From NCBI GenBank assembly GCA_914767715.1, contig OU612073.1:7132001-7196000 (forward strand): a DNA stretch of 64,000 nt, read 5' to 3'. The notes beneath the pieces were generated by a model. The model saw only the letters and a program-made list of their open reading frames with translations, made no database searches and was not told the origin of the DNA. The stretch is from Membranipora membranacea. Its lineage: Eukaryota > Bryozoa > Gymnolaemata > Cheilostomatida > Membraniporidae. A program made the position numbers and the translations under genes. This document shows, piece after piece, positions 1-15,000 of the stretch; within the stretch, counting starts at the first letter, position 1; each line of letters opens with the position of its first letter.

Positions 1-23
1 TTGTACCCCTGGGCGTATTACAG

Positions 24-3000
24 GTCTTACAATACAAGAAAAAATGCGGTGCACTTGAAGGCGAGGTGGAATCCCTCCGATCCCAGGCAGCGGTAAGAGT
101 GTGGGAGGATAAATCCTATTTGAGAGGACAACTCTCTCTGTGGTGGTTAATTCTTAGTTGTACACCTCACCAACATGCACCATCACCCCTCTTGTCTGTC
201 CGCTTTTTTTGAATTGCTAAACATGTTTGTTGTCTACCCTCGCTGTTGTAGCATAGAAGTGTTTTCAAAAGTCTTTTGGATTATATGGGAACTAAAAAGA
301 TGATTTGTCGAGCTTTTTGTAACACAACCTTTAGAAGCACAGTGTTGTATTCTACTCCTTCTATCCCTCTCACTTAGACCTAACTGTATTTGATGTTAGC
401 TTTGTTTATATGTGATCCTGAATTGCTAATCTTTTGGATTCCAATTAGTTTTTAAAACTGTGGACTCTCTCTTGTCAATCACAATTAAATACTAATTATG
501 GTTGAATCAAGGGCAGTTAAGTTGTTATTGTGCTCAAGATCATACTCGGACAAAAGCTGGTTGATCACAACCGATGTTCATATTTCCCTCTCACGTCAAT
601 GGCAGCTTTGCTCATTTTGCACCCGATATTGTGCTTTAGAGTGATGGCAGCGTTGAAGCGGAATCAGTTTAGTAGTTTCTTAGTTTTAGCACCCAGTATT
701 TTTTATTGAAGTTTTAGATTAGATTACTCCTTTTGTGTTGAATTTATGTATCTAATTTAACAAGTTATTTAAAATCTAGACTTAGCCCCCTGAACAAAAG
801 CCGGCTAGAGGGACGGCTTGCAACACCCGTGCTAATCCAGTTTGTTCCTCTGGTAATTTAACCTTTCTTGTTGTTAATACTAGTTCAAATAAAGACCAAC
901 TCAGAGAGATTCTGTTAAATTGTTGAGTCCTAGAAATGAAATAACCAACTTGTGCAAATACTACATTCAAGCCGGCCACTTGACTCGGATCTTTGTACTT
1001 TATGCTTGTGTTTGCACCAATCCTGAAATGTTTTCCCTGATTACTTAAACCAAGGAGCTATTACTCCTTGCTTAAACTAATTACCAATTGCAATATTTTG
1101 ATATCCAGAAACGTTTCCAACAACATGAGAGGCTACTAAACAACCTGTTGCTAATGGCCCCAAAGCAAAATTTGGAATTATCTAAGTTTCATAAAACTTG
1201 AAGAATTTCAATCATTCAGTTTTATAGAAGCTAGATACACATAGCGCCTAGTCTGCTAGCGCTGCTTAGCCTTGTTGGTGCTGATGAGTTAAAGTTGTAA
1301 CAGGCAGAAAATACAATCTGCAGCACTAACAGTAGCAAAGCATTAGAGTTTTCAGAATTTCAGTAACGTTTAGTGGGAGTGAAAATGTCTGATCGCACAT
1401 TGAGTACTTTAGATGAAAATGAGAACAATTTGAAAGTATCGGACTTGGGAACTGAGTCCTCTGAACTGACATCTTATCTAGCCTGTGATTCATTACAGCT
1501 GAAGGACACCACCGACTCTCTACAGAACAGACTTGAGAACACTGAGGCTAAGTTGAGAGCTGTAGAACATGATCATTCTATGGATTTGGAGACTGCCCTC
1601 ATCAAACTCGAGGAGGTATGACCAGTTTTCATAGGAACGAATTAGCCTTGTCACATGGCCACATTTTTTATGAGCCGCATGACAAGGCTAGGACCAAATA
1701 TTCTAATTTTATTGCAGTTCTCATACATTGATTGAGATCATTCAGATCTGTAGCAGGCTTCATTTTCCTTACAATAACACAACTACATGACACGGAACAA
1801 CCTTAAACCTAGCATGGTTCGATTTTAGAAAACGTTCACCAAACTACCTCGATGCTAGTCACTTATATGAATTGATCCTATAGCTCTTGTAACATTCCAG
1901 TGTTGTTATTCAAACGGCTACCATGCATCGTTCGGTTCTAGCAAGCGTTCATCAAAACTTGCCAGTCGTTTTTGTGATTTGATCCCGTATCTCTTGTAAC
2001 ATTCTAGTGTTGTTATTTGAACAGGAGCAGCAGAGATCAGCCTCATTGGCTCATGTTAACTCTATGCTGAGAGAGCAGCTCGACCAGGCCACATCGGCCA
2101 ACCAGAGCCTGACCGCTGACATCCACAGGCTCACTGCTGACTGGCAGCGCGCCAGAGAGGAACTCGAGGCTAAGGAGGGTGAATGGAGAGAGGAGGTATG
2201 TATGTAGATAGTCTGAGTGTTATGCTCATGCAGGTAGCTTATTATGCAAAGCTCTCAATTAAAATTTACCTGCATCATGTGTCATGAAGAAGGAAGTTTG
2301 GCAGGATGATGCCTTAGCAAATAATTGGGCACTGCAAAATTTGGCACTAGGCCAATGGAAACTTCCGATGGAAATTGAGAGCGGGAGAACTCTACTATAA
2401 AAATGTCCACAACTTCGAACGCTGAAAGAATCCACACTGTATTACATATTAGTGGACTTGGGCTGAATGTTAATTAAAATATAACTCAGTCAGCAAGTAG
2501 ATATTGGATAAAGGTGTCATCAGTGAGTGTCACGCTCTTTGACAGCTGAGCTACAGTGTTGCCAGAGTTGTTATTATATTCCACTGCTAGAATATTACTA
2601 AGAGCAATTGAAAGGTGTCAAATGAAACTCTGCAGTCTATGGTATTTTTTACAAAGCAAAATCAATGGATATAACATTACCAAATGAGACGGCTAATTAC
2701 TATGGGACATTTGTTAGCAAAGACTATTTAGGACCTATTTGCTGTCTTATTGGCTTTTTTACTAATCAATAACATATACTATTGTTTTTGGTTTCACTGC
2801 GTGAATGATTACTGTTGACAAAGGCTCCTATTAATGGGAGTACATGTGTTAAGAGCAAATAGGCCTTTTGTTTCTGCGTGGCCCAGTTATGCAGCCGATT
2901 TGTTAAATTTGTGGCCCGGTGCAATAAATTGGCAGTCCTAAAGACCAGCAGAGCAGAAAAATTCTTGTGAAATGAAGCCCTGCCGAGTTTCACGAATTGT

Positions 3001-6000
3001 TGTTGGACCATTGCTGAGATTAGTCAGGTTTTGTCTAACCTTGATTTTACGAAAAATATCAACTGAGCTTGAATTTTGAGGTTATTAAAAGTCAACTTTT
3101 GCAGCTTTCAGATCTTTGACTGACCTTCATTTCAAGTAATTAAATTCCGTCATTCTATGTGCTATGCTGTCTCATTTCATGAAAGGACCAGAACTGATGT
3201 TATTTGCCCTTGGTCAATGTTAATACTTTTACGTAATCCACTGTGTGATGATCGTTATTCCAACTCCCAGCTTTAGTAGCCCCCCCTCTCCATATTTGGT
3301 ATCAAATTGAAGGTTTCGGTCTAAATAAATGCACCATGGCAACCTTTTGAATAGTCTATGGACACAGTTGAAACCGTTAGCTGTACAAAAACGAGAAATT
3401 TTCTCAACTTTCCTCAACCACTATAAGGTTGTCCCCTCTTAATCTTTTTATGTTATAAACTTTTATTCTACAGGAACAATCATTCAATGAGTACTTCTCT
3501 GCTGAGCACTCCCGACTCCTCTCCCTCTGGAGAGCTGTTGTCTCCTTCCGTCGACAGTTCTCTGAGATGAAGTCTGCCACTGAGCGTGACCTGTCCCATG
3601 TTAGAGCTGATCTTAGCAGAGTACACAGGAGCATGCACTCAGCCTGCCTCAATCTGAACGCTAATCAAAGGAGTGCTGAGGCTAAGAGCTCTGTCGTACA
3701 ACCTGAGAGAGTAAGCACTATACCTAGTCTATAACCCTTAAAATTGGGAGGTTAACTCCAATTGTACAGGTCTCCTTGATAACTTTCTCTGGGTATCAAT
3801 TGAATTTTTTCATGCATGCGTAAAGTCTGCCTGCAATCAGGCATAGAAACTTTTCTTCTTACTATCATGTCTTTTTTATATTACCATCATGGTACAGCTT
3901 TTGTAAGTTTTCAGATAATCTTATTGCTCTATTTTTGTATTACAGTCTACCTCCCTGGACAGAGTACCAACATCCTCATCTGGTTTGGAGAACGCTCTCA
4001 GAGACAAGACTCGAGAGAACATTGAGCTCCAGACAATGAATGAGACCAAGTCAGCCGAACACGCTGCCAGGTAATAATTCCAGAAAACATCGGTGACAAA
4101 ACATTTATGCCTCTTCAATTGTTTTAATAATATATGAGTTTGTTGAGTTTTGTAGTCTAAGCTTATGTTTTAGTTTCCCAGGATATTCTTGGTAAATTTT
4201 ACAGTATTTTCTACCCCTTAAGTTTTTTTATATGCAAGTAGTTTTTCAATAATGAAACTTGGTCTTAGGCATAAAGCATAGATTGGACTAATCCTCAACT
4301 TAAAATACTTGGCTTGTGAGCTTCCATGCACACTGACATCGAGACTATACTATTATCATGTGTATCTCTGGTCGTTAGAGTCAATTTAGAAAGAGTACCT
4401 AACAAGCCCCCGCCCCTAATTAGTAAATTTGAACTCGGGTCGTCACGCCGAATTCCTTGTAATGGTACTCATACCAAGTAAATTAGTTCACTCTCTATCG
4501 ATCAGAAATAAACATCCGATAGTATATCAGATGATCTTCCTTGTAAATTGTCTAAGTTTGGGATCCATATATATGTGACTAATCTTTTTGTAGGGTATCT
4601 GAACTCACCGTCAACAATGAGAAGATGAAGATCCAGATGATAGAGAAGGAGAAGACAATCCAGGCCCTGCAGAGAAGTGTAAACGCCTTCGAGACCAGAG
4701 CCCAAGCTGATCAGACTGAGAACGAGACAGCTAAGGTGCTCAGGGAGGAGACGGAGGAACTTCACGCTGCACTCAGGTAAGTGTTTGGAATATAAGACCT
4801 AGGGCTAGAAAACTATACAGAAGGATTCTCTTCATGATGAGGACAATTCCTCATTATGTCATCTTTTAATCGGTCTCTGCTATTAGGTATATTTATGTTG
4901 TAAGGTCACTCCATGATTTATTGTCAAAAACAATATAATGAGTTATCCTCTCAACATCAGAGAGCACACAATTACAATGAAATTGCAAGCATTAGACAAC
5001 AGTGTTTGTTTTTGATATACAGAGATATTGCACAAGCAGTGATCAATGATGCAGACATCAGTAAGGTTGAGGATGAACAGGATGAGAGTATTAGTTACAG
5101 ATCAGCCCGATCACCAAGCCCTGTACAAAGATCTCCAAGAAACAGAAGTCGCGGCAGGTAAAACCTCATTCGCTAATTCAAATGATCTGGTCAGGATCTT
5201 TAACATTCTAAAAAAAATTGTGTTGTGCCAGTATCAATTAGTAAACCTTAACTATGATATTGTATTCAGCTTTGATCAGGTTGCTGTTGGAAACACGTAC
5301 ATGCCTGCTGCGGATCACCAAAGGTTTTACCCCGTTCCCTTAGTTATTAGATCGTCCGTTGATGCGCTCAATGTTCTAGAATAGTCACCATATACACAGC
5401 TATTTTGTGAACTTGCTCCCACCCACGTTGTCTTGTAACACATTTTGCAATTTTTGCACATCTAGCTGGTATGGTCGTAGATCAGTTTCTACACCGCCAC
5501 AAATGTCAACACTAGCAGAGCTTTGTAATGGGTAATGACAGCAAACATATCTCAAGATTGCATACTTTGTGCTTCATCCATCTTGCAAGCATAGCTGAGT
5601 CAACTGTTGGATCAAGTTGGATCAGGTTGGCAAACTGTTGACTCAGCTATGTTTGCATATGGGGCCTGTTGTGCAAGCCCCACTTTTCTGTCAACCTACC
5701 TTGGGCTAAGGGATTATACTAAACTGGGAACAAAATGGTTACTAACAAACAACCCTTCAAAATTAACAGCTGAAGCAACATTTTGATAGTACATGGGCAC
5801 GCTTGGCATGGCTGGGGAAAAAGTGCTTGCAATTTTAGGATTAATTCATGATAGGAAGTGCACGCCAGCTTTGTAGATTTTTATTATATGAGCAGCCAAA
5901 TTTCTGTGTGTTGAGTTGAGATTTATAAAATGATTTAAAAGCAATGTGACTATCATTAGTTTATTGGAAATTGGTTGATGATTGATATAAGGTAGTTTTG

Positions 6001-9000
6001 TGTGGTCACAGGTTGTTTGATATATATGTTGATGCTTGAGTGTATTTGATTCTATATGTTGAAGCTGCAAGCGAATTAAGATTTGCTTTTTTTGTAAAAT
6101 AAGTACGTTAGCTTATCGGGAACGAATTAAGGTAATGAATATATTTTGTCGATGCCTCGCTCTCACACGTTTATCTACTTTTCCAGATCTGTATCTCCCG
6201 ACCGACGTGCAAAATCACCAGCCTTTGCTGACAGCACTTTCTCTGCTGTTCAGGCAGCATTGAACAAACGACAACTCCAAGTCAGCGATCTCAGAGCCAA
6301 GCTCCAGTCACTCAGAGACAACCACGATGCCACCAAAGCAGACCTGAACGACAAAGAAAACACCCTCAGACAAACAACCAATCAACTCATGGAATACAAA
6401 CAGGAGGTCGACTCTGCGTAAGTTATACAAAAGTTTTAATATGGTCGGGTTTGATTTAATCAGGGAGATTTGATCCTGATGTTTAGTTTCAATCTTGACG
6501 ATCAATTCATTATTCTCTCTTCTCAAAGATAAGTGTACTACTACTCACAGAATTTAGGATGTTGTTGTTTTCCTATCACTGAATTTTTTTTCATTAGAGC
6601 ACAGTGGACATCCGTTGACTGTGTCAACCCTACCCTATCTTGACAAGCTTTGTCGTGGAGGGGAGGCAGAAAACCCCCAACACAGCTTGTTAAGACAGGC
6701 TATGTCAACTCAATAATATATTTTACTCTTTTTATTGTTTATAGCCGACGAGACCAGGACGCCAGTGATAGAGACAGACAGAGGTATAAGAATCAGCTCG
6801 ACCTGACAGGAAGTGAGAAGGGACAGCTAGAGAAGCTCCGCCTCCAACTTACCGAGCAGATCGATACTGTAACAGCAGAGTGTGATAAACTCAAACAGGC
6901 TAACACTGAGCTGCAGAGTAAGAGAGACACACTCGAAGATGAGAAGGAAGATGTCGTCAAAGACAAGGACAGACAAGTCAAGGAGAACCAGAGATGGTAA
7001 GATAGATAGATATTTTATTTTGGTTATTATGTCAAAGATAAACTACAAAGTACTGTGGAAACAAGGCTCTGTCATATAATGCCGTTTAGAATCTTTACAC
7101 TCATCATGAACTGAAAACGAGCCTGAGATGGCAGTACTACATGGGAATTTTATTGACTTTAGTCAGGTTAAACAATTTACCAAGTTTTGCTTAATTCCTC
7201 TGTGAGTATTGTCATATATTACAACACAGCTCAGAGTATTTTGACCTGTGTCAATGTTGGCCTCATGTTTTTCTAGCCACAAGATCATTGAGCAGATCGA
7301 GGGACGTAACTCCCAACTTAAAGAGGAGCTCGTCACAACCAAAGAGCAGCTGAACAGAACTCTCCTAGACAAGGACTGCCTAGACCAGGAGAGGGCTGAA
7401 CAAGCCGAGGCTCTGAGGAAATCTGAGCTGCTTACTGCAGAACTAGGTAAGATCTTATTGTCAGATTACTGAACTACAAAGACACTATGAACTCCCAGTT
7501 TTTACCAGAATGACTGCTTATACACAAAGTTATGCATGAAAACACAATTGCTTCCTTTCATATTCCCATCATATTGCCCCAAATATAGTGGAATATCGCA
7601 TTGAGCTGTTTGTTTAATCTGTTGTTCTTCTATGTTTCTGCAGAGGTTGAGATTAACAAGTTGAGAACTGAGGAGGCCGGTCTCAGAGATGCTCTGCTGA
7701 AGATGCAGGCTCTCAATGAGGGACTCGGACAAGATAAGATCGAGCTCAACAGAATCATTATGCACCTTGAGCAGGAGAAGGCTACTCTACAGGTATGCCA
7801 TAGCTCGCCCATTTGGTTCCATATTTCTGCCATTTGGTTCCATATTTCTCCAGACAGTATTATTCAATTTGAAAAATGTTAATCACTCAATCAAGCTAAG
7901 CAATTATTGATGGCGGAACACATTGGCTTTTGATTGAGTATACTCACCGGCCAACAGCATGTTGACAAGCCTTGAGAAATTGATCTTCAAATTCTGTCAA
8001 GATGGAGGCAATAACATACATATCCGTTTTTTGTTATTTATATGGGACTTAGGAAACATCATTTCTTTTTCAACAGGGAGACAAGCAGAACCTGGAGAAT
8101 GAGAAGCTGGGTATCAGAGAGGAGCTTCTCAGAGTGGAACAGGAGAAGATGGAGGTCGAGACTGAGAAGGCTGGAGTTAACACAACTCTGGACATCGCTG
8201 AGAATAACATTGAGCAACTCAAGACTGAGATCTCATACCTGAGCAAGGAGAAGGCTGAGGTCGTTGATGGCCTCAACGGCGTAAGTTCCCTACTATTTCA
8301 AATAATTGTCAAAGAATTTTTGTGACTTTGAATGAAAACACTGTGTTTATTTTTCTTTCTTGGACCTACTTTCATAATGGATCAGGGCTGTCACAACTAT
8401 AGTTTTCAACTATCTGATTGGCGCCATGTTTCAGTTCTTTTTTTATTCCAAACTTGTCACCTGTTTAATATCAATGACATAAACAAATAAAAAAAATTTG
8501 AAAAAATCATGCAGAGATCTAGCCAGGGTTTGCCTGCTCTTTTTTTACACTATTTTAATTATTTCACGTTTCCTCTCCATGCAAGAGAAGCAGAGCCCAA
8601 AGCCAGTCATGCAAGTCAACAATGCATTAATGTGAAACAAATTTAATATTTATGATAGATGACAAGACAGAAGAACTCTCTTGCCGAGGAGCTAGTTAAC
8701 TCTCGACGTGAGTGTGAGAGAACTAATGAGACTTGTGTAAGAATCGCCAAGGAGAAGGAGAACCTCACTAAAGAGAAGGCTCAGCTCATAGTTGACCTGA
8801 CCGCTGCTGAGAGAGAAAACAGAGCCCAGAGCGAGGTGAGAACTTAGTAGACTAAAGAGGGAATGATGTCCTGATTTGTCATTTTACTTCATGATTTTCA
8901 ATATTATAAAGAAAATTCTGTGACGATCCCTGTCTGTATCATAACTTCATGTGTCAATACTTTTGTTCTACTTTTTTAATTACTGCAAATTAATGGCGCT

Positions 9001-12000
9001 CCTCTCCGCCTTGCCAATGCTGGACTAGCACCAACAAGTTTCATAACTTTAAATATTTGTGACAATAATATGAAGATTAGCAGATTTAACGTTGCGCTTC
9101 TCCCTTTCTGATTCTCAGACTATTGCTGGCCTGAAGTCAGACAAGAGCTCACTGGACTCAGCTCTGTATGAGCAGCAGCAGGTAAGCGCTAATCTTGAGA
9201 CCAAGAAGGAGCAACTGGAGGGAGAGAACCAAGACCTCATCCTCAAGAAGGAGGCTCTGCAGAGTAAGTATATGTATATATCATTCTACTTAGGTCAGAT
9301 TCTACTTAACAATTAATACATTAATAGCATTTGTATAAATTCAGTGCTTTTAGCGTTCCATTGTGAGGAAATTTCACCCCAACACTTGTGGAGAGAACTT
9401 CTTGTGGGAACTTGGGAACATTAGGAAACCTGTGGGAAGCTTGTTGGTAACTTGTAGGTAACTTGATGGGAAACTTGTGGGAAACTTGTAGGAAACTTGT
9501 GGGAAAATTGTGGAAAAAGTGTTGGAAATTTGTGGGAACATTTTACCCCAAATTTGTGGTGATAAATGGCGATAAACTTTACACACATACTGTTATGTCT
9601 TTCCATATATCCTTACCTGTTATAAATATGATAAAAAATGAGTCACAGGTTTATTTTCTCATTCTGACAGCAGTGTAATATTCATAGTAAGACCATCGCA
9701 CTCACATTGTCACAGATTGTGAATAAATTGATTTTTAGATAAAATTCGCTGGCTCTATCACATTCACGACAGTATGTCTGATGCATGATTGTTATAAAAG
9801 TGTGAATCAACCGTTGCCTTTAGCCTGTCTGGACAAGCTTTGTTGGTGGGGAGGGAACCAACTTTGCCCCCCTCCAAACAGCAACAAAGCTTGTCAAGAC
9901 AGGCTACATAGCCTTGTGCCAATGCTCCCCTCTGCCTTCATAGTAAAGTCTTGTTTGCATGGAATAATACAAAGCGATTTGGCAAACTGACCAGCCACTG
10001 TCTGATTAAAAGTTACTCCAAAAGCATGCAGGATAATTGAGTAGGATAGGTTTTACGTCAAGCTTGTGTGTCCACTGGAAAAGAAACTCATTTCTGTGTT
10101 GCCCATACCAACCTTCTAATCAAAGAGGGTTGAAGCTTAAATCAAGTTTATCACTAAACTGTATAACTAGGTCTTCTTTCTTTCCTATAGCCGAGATCGG
10201 TAAGCTGAGACAGACCATCGAGGGAGAGAGTAACAAGTTTGAGAGAACCAGAGATGATCTGGAGGAGAGACTCGCCAAGACTGAGAATGAGCTGCAGATG
10301 GCTCTACAGAACGAGAAGACAGCTCATGAGGAGGACGTCGAGAGACTGAGCAGAGAGAAGGTGAGAGCCGAGAGAGATTGTGATGTCATCATTTATTTAG
10401 TTTGATGACCGACATTTCACTAATGAGATTGTTGGCACCCTCTGTAATAGGCTTAATGCAGATAAAACCTGTCTGAAATTTGTTGGAAAAGAGTTGCGGC
10501 TCCTTTTGCTTTGCATGACTGTGGCGCAGTGAATAAAGAGACCCAACAGAAATATCTGAATTAGTTCGAATAGCTTGGTCAGGTTTAATCTAAAACAAGT
10601 GCCATGTGCTTTTTTTCACCATACTTTGTGTTTTCTTGTTCAGGAGAACCAACGTATTGAGCTAGAGGCTCAGAGAGAGGATATCCTAAACAGACACGCT
10701 GATGAGAAGGAAGATATGCTCGGCCGACATGCCAGTGAGAAATCTGATCTGGAGGAGGAGCTCGCTGCCACCTGCAGAGATAGAGATGACAGCATGATGT
10801 TCGCTGAGAATGAGAAACAACAGGTACATGTTGTGAATAATGAATACATTGAATTCCATATCTGGAAAAGCATCATTAGCTTTCTTTTGCAAAACAAAGG
10901 GCTTGCAAAAATAGCCAGTCCCTAGTAGCAATCTAGAAATGCCCTAATCATCGACACTGTAGGGGTATAATTACTGTTTGCAATTTTGTAAACAAGACAA
11001 TTTCTCAGGCTAATTATTCATGCTACTAGGGACAGCCAATCAGATAACAGTCAGATGGGTCCCTGTGTTTAGTGTCCTAACCGTATAACGCTATGATACT
11101 ATTTCCATTCTAAGAGAAGAATCTAATTCAGTGAATGAATAGAATTGCTTTTTTCTATTCAGAGCACGGGCCCTCAGTCAAATTACATGACATTTTTTGG
11201 TTGATAAGCTCCAACTACCTGCCATGAGTCAAAATTGTCACTGGTTCTCTCAGACCCTCACATCACAATGGCTCTTTTTGAATAGGCGACACTGGTTATC
11301 TTTTTGTTGCACACTGCATTGATGCTGAAGTATACACTATTTTATGTACTTATGTTTGTCATTTGTATGAATTTTCAGGCTCTATCCCTGCTGGAGCAGG
11401 AGAAGAGCGCTGTAGCTGAGAAGCTCTCCGCTACCGCTGCTGATCTCCACAACACCAAATTGGATCTCGACAGAACAAAGATGGAGGCCGCTACCAAGGC
11501 GGAGACTGACAAGACCAGGTGAGAATAACATTGATTATACATATACCATTCAAATATCTCCCAAGGAAAATCATCTGTCAAAATACAATAACAAGATATC
11601 ATGGATTGGGATACAGTTGGCATACGAAATTTGTGAGTTAAGAGTATCTGTGATTATGGTAGTTGTTATGATCTGATTTTATATCCAAACTCTCTCCTCA
11701 CAGTTTAAACTTATATTCATATTAAAATTACAGCATCCAAGGTCTTGAGTCTGAGCTGAAGAAGTTCCGTACCCAGTTCGAGGAGACAGTCGATGCTCAC
11801 GAAGCTGAGGTTAAGAACCTGAACAACCAGGTGATGGATCTGAACAGACAGCGAGAGGCAGCACTGAGAGAGGTTGCTGAACTCAAGGTACAGCTGAAGA
11901 TGACTGAGGAGACCAGAGACACTATCAGACGTGATCTCATTGAGGCTAACAGGAAGATCAGAGAGGGTAAGTATATGTGAAGAAACTTAAGATCATAGTA

Positions 12001-15000
12001 GCTAGCAAGCTTTAAAAAAAAAGATAACTGATTGTTTAGAGTTGCGTTCCCGTGAAGGTATCAAGAGCAGACGATCTCCAGCTCTGATATTGATTGCAAA
12101 TGTAGAATAGAATTGAAGACAAATTCATGAATTGAACTGATATTTTAGGTGATGAGCTGAAGGAGTTGATGTCCAAGGAGATCTTTGATCTGAAGAGAAA
12201 CCTGAACGATGAGACTCGTGAGAAGGAGGCTGTCCAGAGAACTGCAGCTGAGCTCAGAAACAAGGTCAAGGGCACCGAGGCCGAAAAGGTCGATCTGAGC
12301 AGAAATGTCAACGATCTCAAGCAGAGAGTCGGAAGTAAGCATACATTTTAAGCATATGAATCCAAATTTGGCAACACCCAAAAAATTTTCAGATCACTGG
12401 CTCAGAGGAAACAAAGATTCAAGTATTGATATACCAGATGAATAAAATGTCAATATTTACCATCATGTGTCAAATTTGATTATGATAAGAGCATAACAAA
12501 GTATATTTCACATTTCTTACTAAATCAAATACATTTAAATTTTCGTTTATTTGTTGTGTTTTGCTTGTCAAATAATACTGTAACAGTATGTTTCAATATG
12601 AACAAATTAGTTTAGCATCCAGCATCCATCCAGTCCTGACTGCACGATTCTGTCATGTAGAGAGTGTTCACATTTAATGTCTGATAATTGTAGTCCTTGA
12701 GGAACAGAAGGCTGCTATCCAGAAGGAGGCCAATGAGCTGAGGAACACTCTGAGAGAGGTGGAGAAGGCCAGACTAGATGCCAGACGTGAACTCCAAGAG
12801 CTGAGAAGACAGGTAAGCGGCTAGTGACCAGTAAAATAAGACACAAGCTATATTAAAATCGGAAGTGCATACTCGTGGGCTATACTGGTCTCAGTGCTTG
12901 AGGGCTCTAGGCAGTACTGTTTCTAACTGGGTCGGTAGAAGCTCAAACCTGATCACAGTAGTTTGGGTGGGTGAATAAGCTGCTCAGACTACATTTAAAG
13001 AGAAACATGATCTGGAAAGAATATGCATTGAAATACCTTTACACCTCAATGTTTGGAAAATCAACTTCACAAACAATTGCAGACTGATGCCCACAAGTTT
13101 TCCTTTCACCTGACTTAAATGAGACTGATTACATTACATTAGAGTGCAATGTTGAAATCAGTGTACAAGATGTAGATTTCGGGTGGTCTACTGAACATTT
13201 CGAACCATCCAAGCCAAAGAAGTTAGAAATAGGCTAACTATATGAAAGTCTGACCATGATATCAGTTTCACTTCAGTCTCCTCTCTGATGTTGACAGATT
13301 AAGATGCTTGATGGTGAGAAGACTAAACTCAACTCTGAAGTCAATGATCTGCAGAACCGAGTAGCCAGAGACGAGGAGAGAGAAGAGGAATCCAGGAAGG
13401 AGAGCTTTGGCCTTAAGCAGAAGGTCAGTGTTAATATAGAACTGATTCCATAATATGATCTCCAGCATTTTCTAAACAGGCGTTTAGTCATATCACAAAG
13501 TGTATCTCCGAAATGTCTCATCAGAGATTTTCCACTACCTTAAGGTTTCAAGTCATAGGTATTAGTTAGATGAATTATAAACAACAGCAACAACCTATCC
13601 TCAGTACACCTAGATGATTATTTTCTGTGTACATTGAACTACAAGGTTCTAATTGTCCCTATCTCAGCTCTTTCAAGCCGTCAATCAATGTGCTCAAGTT
13701 GTAAGAATGTTGTTGACAGGTCAAGTTTTGAAGAATTAAAAAGTAATTAAAAAATAATTTAGTATGTTGCCACTGACCTTACTCATGGTAACTCACCACA
13801 AGTGCACTGGATAGTAGCTACATTGTAGTTTTATCAGTTTCTTATAAAACATCTCTTCTTTTAAACAGGTTGTTGAGACAGAAGCATCTCGTGAGGCTCT
13901 GCGTAAGGAGCTGTCCAATCAGCAGAGACGTATGGCTGACTTTGAGGACAGAGCTCGCGCTGTAGAGAAGGACCTGAAGATGGCTCTCGAGGAGAGCAGA
14001 GCTTCTGAGAGAAGACTGGACGATAACAGGAGAAACCTTGAGATCCAGCTGGAGAATGCCAACGAGGAAATCCAGGTAACAATGCTTACTCTATAAAAAA
14101 CCTATATAGACAATGAAATGCTAGCTATAATTGATTAAGAGATGGCTTATTTACTGTGAGCTTTATGGATAGTTTTTTCACTGTAAGCTTTAGAGATAGC
14201 TTATTCACTGTGAGCCTCATGGATAGCTTTTCACTGTGAGCTTTATTCGTTATGGATTGGTTACATATTGAAAGCGGCTGAAGCCTAGATCTTTTGTCTT
14301 CTTTGCCTAGATTTTTAATTAAATTCCATCACTTGTTACTTTTTAGGAGCTTAAACTTGCTCTGAATGGATCTGAGGGACGTGTCGAGGCTCTGGAGGCT
14401 CAGCTTGCCAGAACCGAGGGTATGAAGAGAGACATGGAGTACAAGCTGGCTAGCATCCACTCCTCTCTGAGAAGGAGCATCGGATTCAAGCAGGAGGACT
14501 TTGTAGATGGACGTAACGTGAGACCACGAAGCAAGAGCCCAGTCAGAAGACCACAATCTCCATCCAAGGGTAAGTTTTCAAGTATGACTGTTCTCATTGG
14601 CTGATCATTTGCGTTATTGGCTGTTTCATGACTTATCATTGGCTGATTCATGACATTTCAAGTATGCATTTAACAGATCTCCCAGAATACATCTCACTGA
14701 TTCTTGTCAATTCAATAAAAAACATATGATCTTTTATCCTTACAGGATTCGACTCCACCCTGGCTACCACAACCGAGGGACGTGGATCACCAATCCCACG
14801 TACCGGATCTCCTGATAGAACTCGATCTCGATCTGTATCACCACTCAGACGTAATCTGTCCCCAAGCCGTGCTGCCCTCGACGAGTCTGCCACCTCAGCT
14901 GCTGAGGTCGACCCAGAGGCAGTCAGACTGGCCCTGAGAGACTACGTCACACTGATGGCTACTGCTGAGAGGGAGAGAGACGATAACTCCGCTCAGGTAA

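Noticed and set aside
9374-9606. Minus-strand frames with repeated FPTSFP-like residues
   Set aside because: They come from the 11-base tandem repeat in a rootletin intron. Repetition is open in several frames and has no start or splice context.
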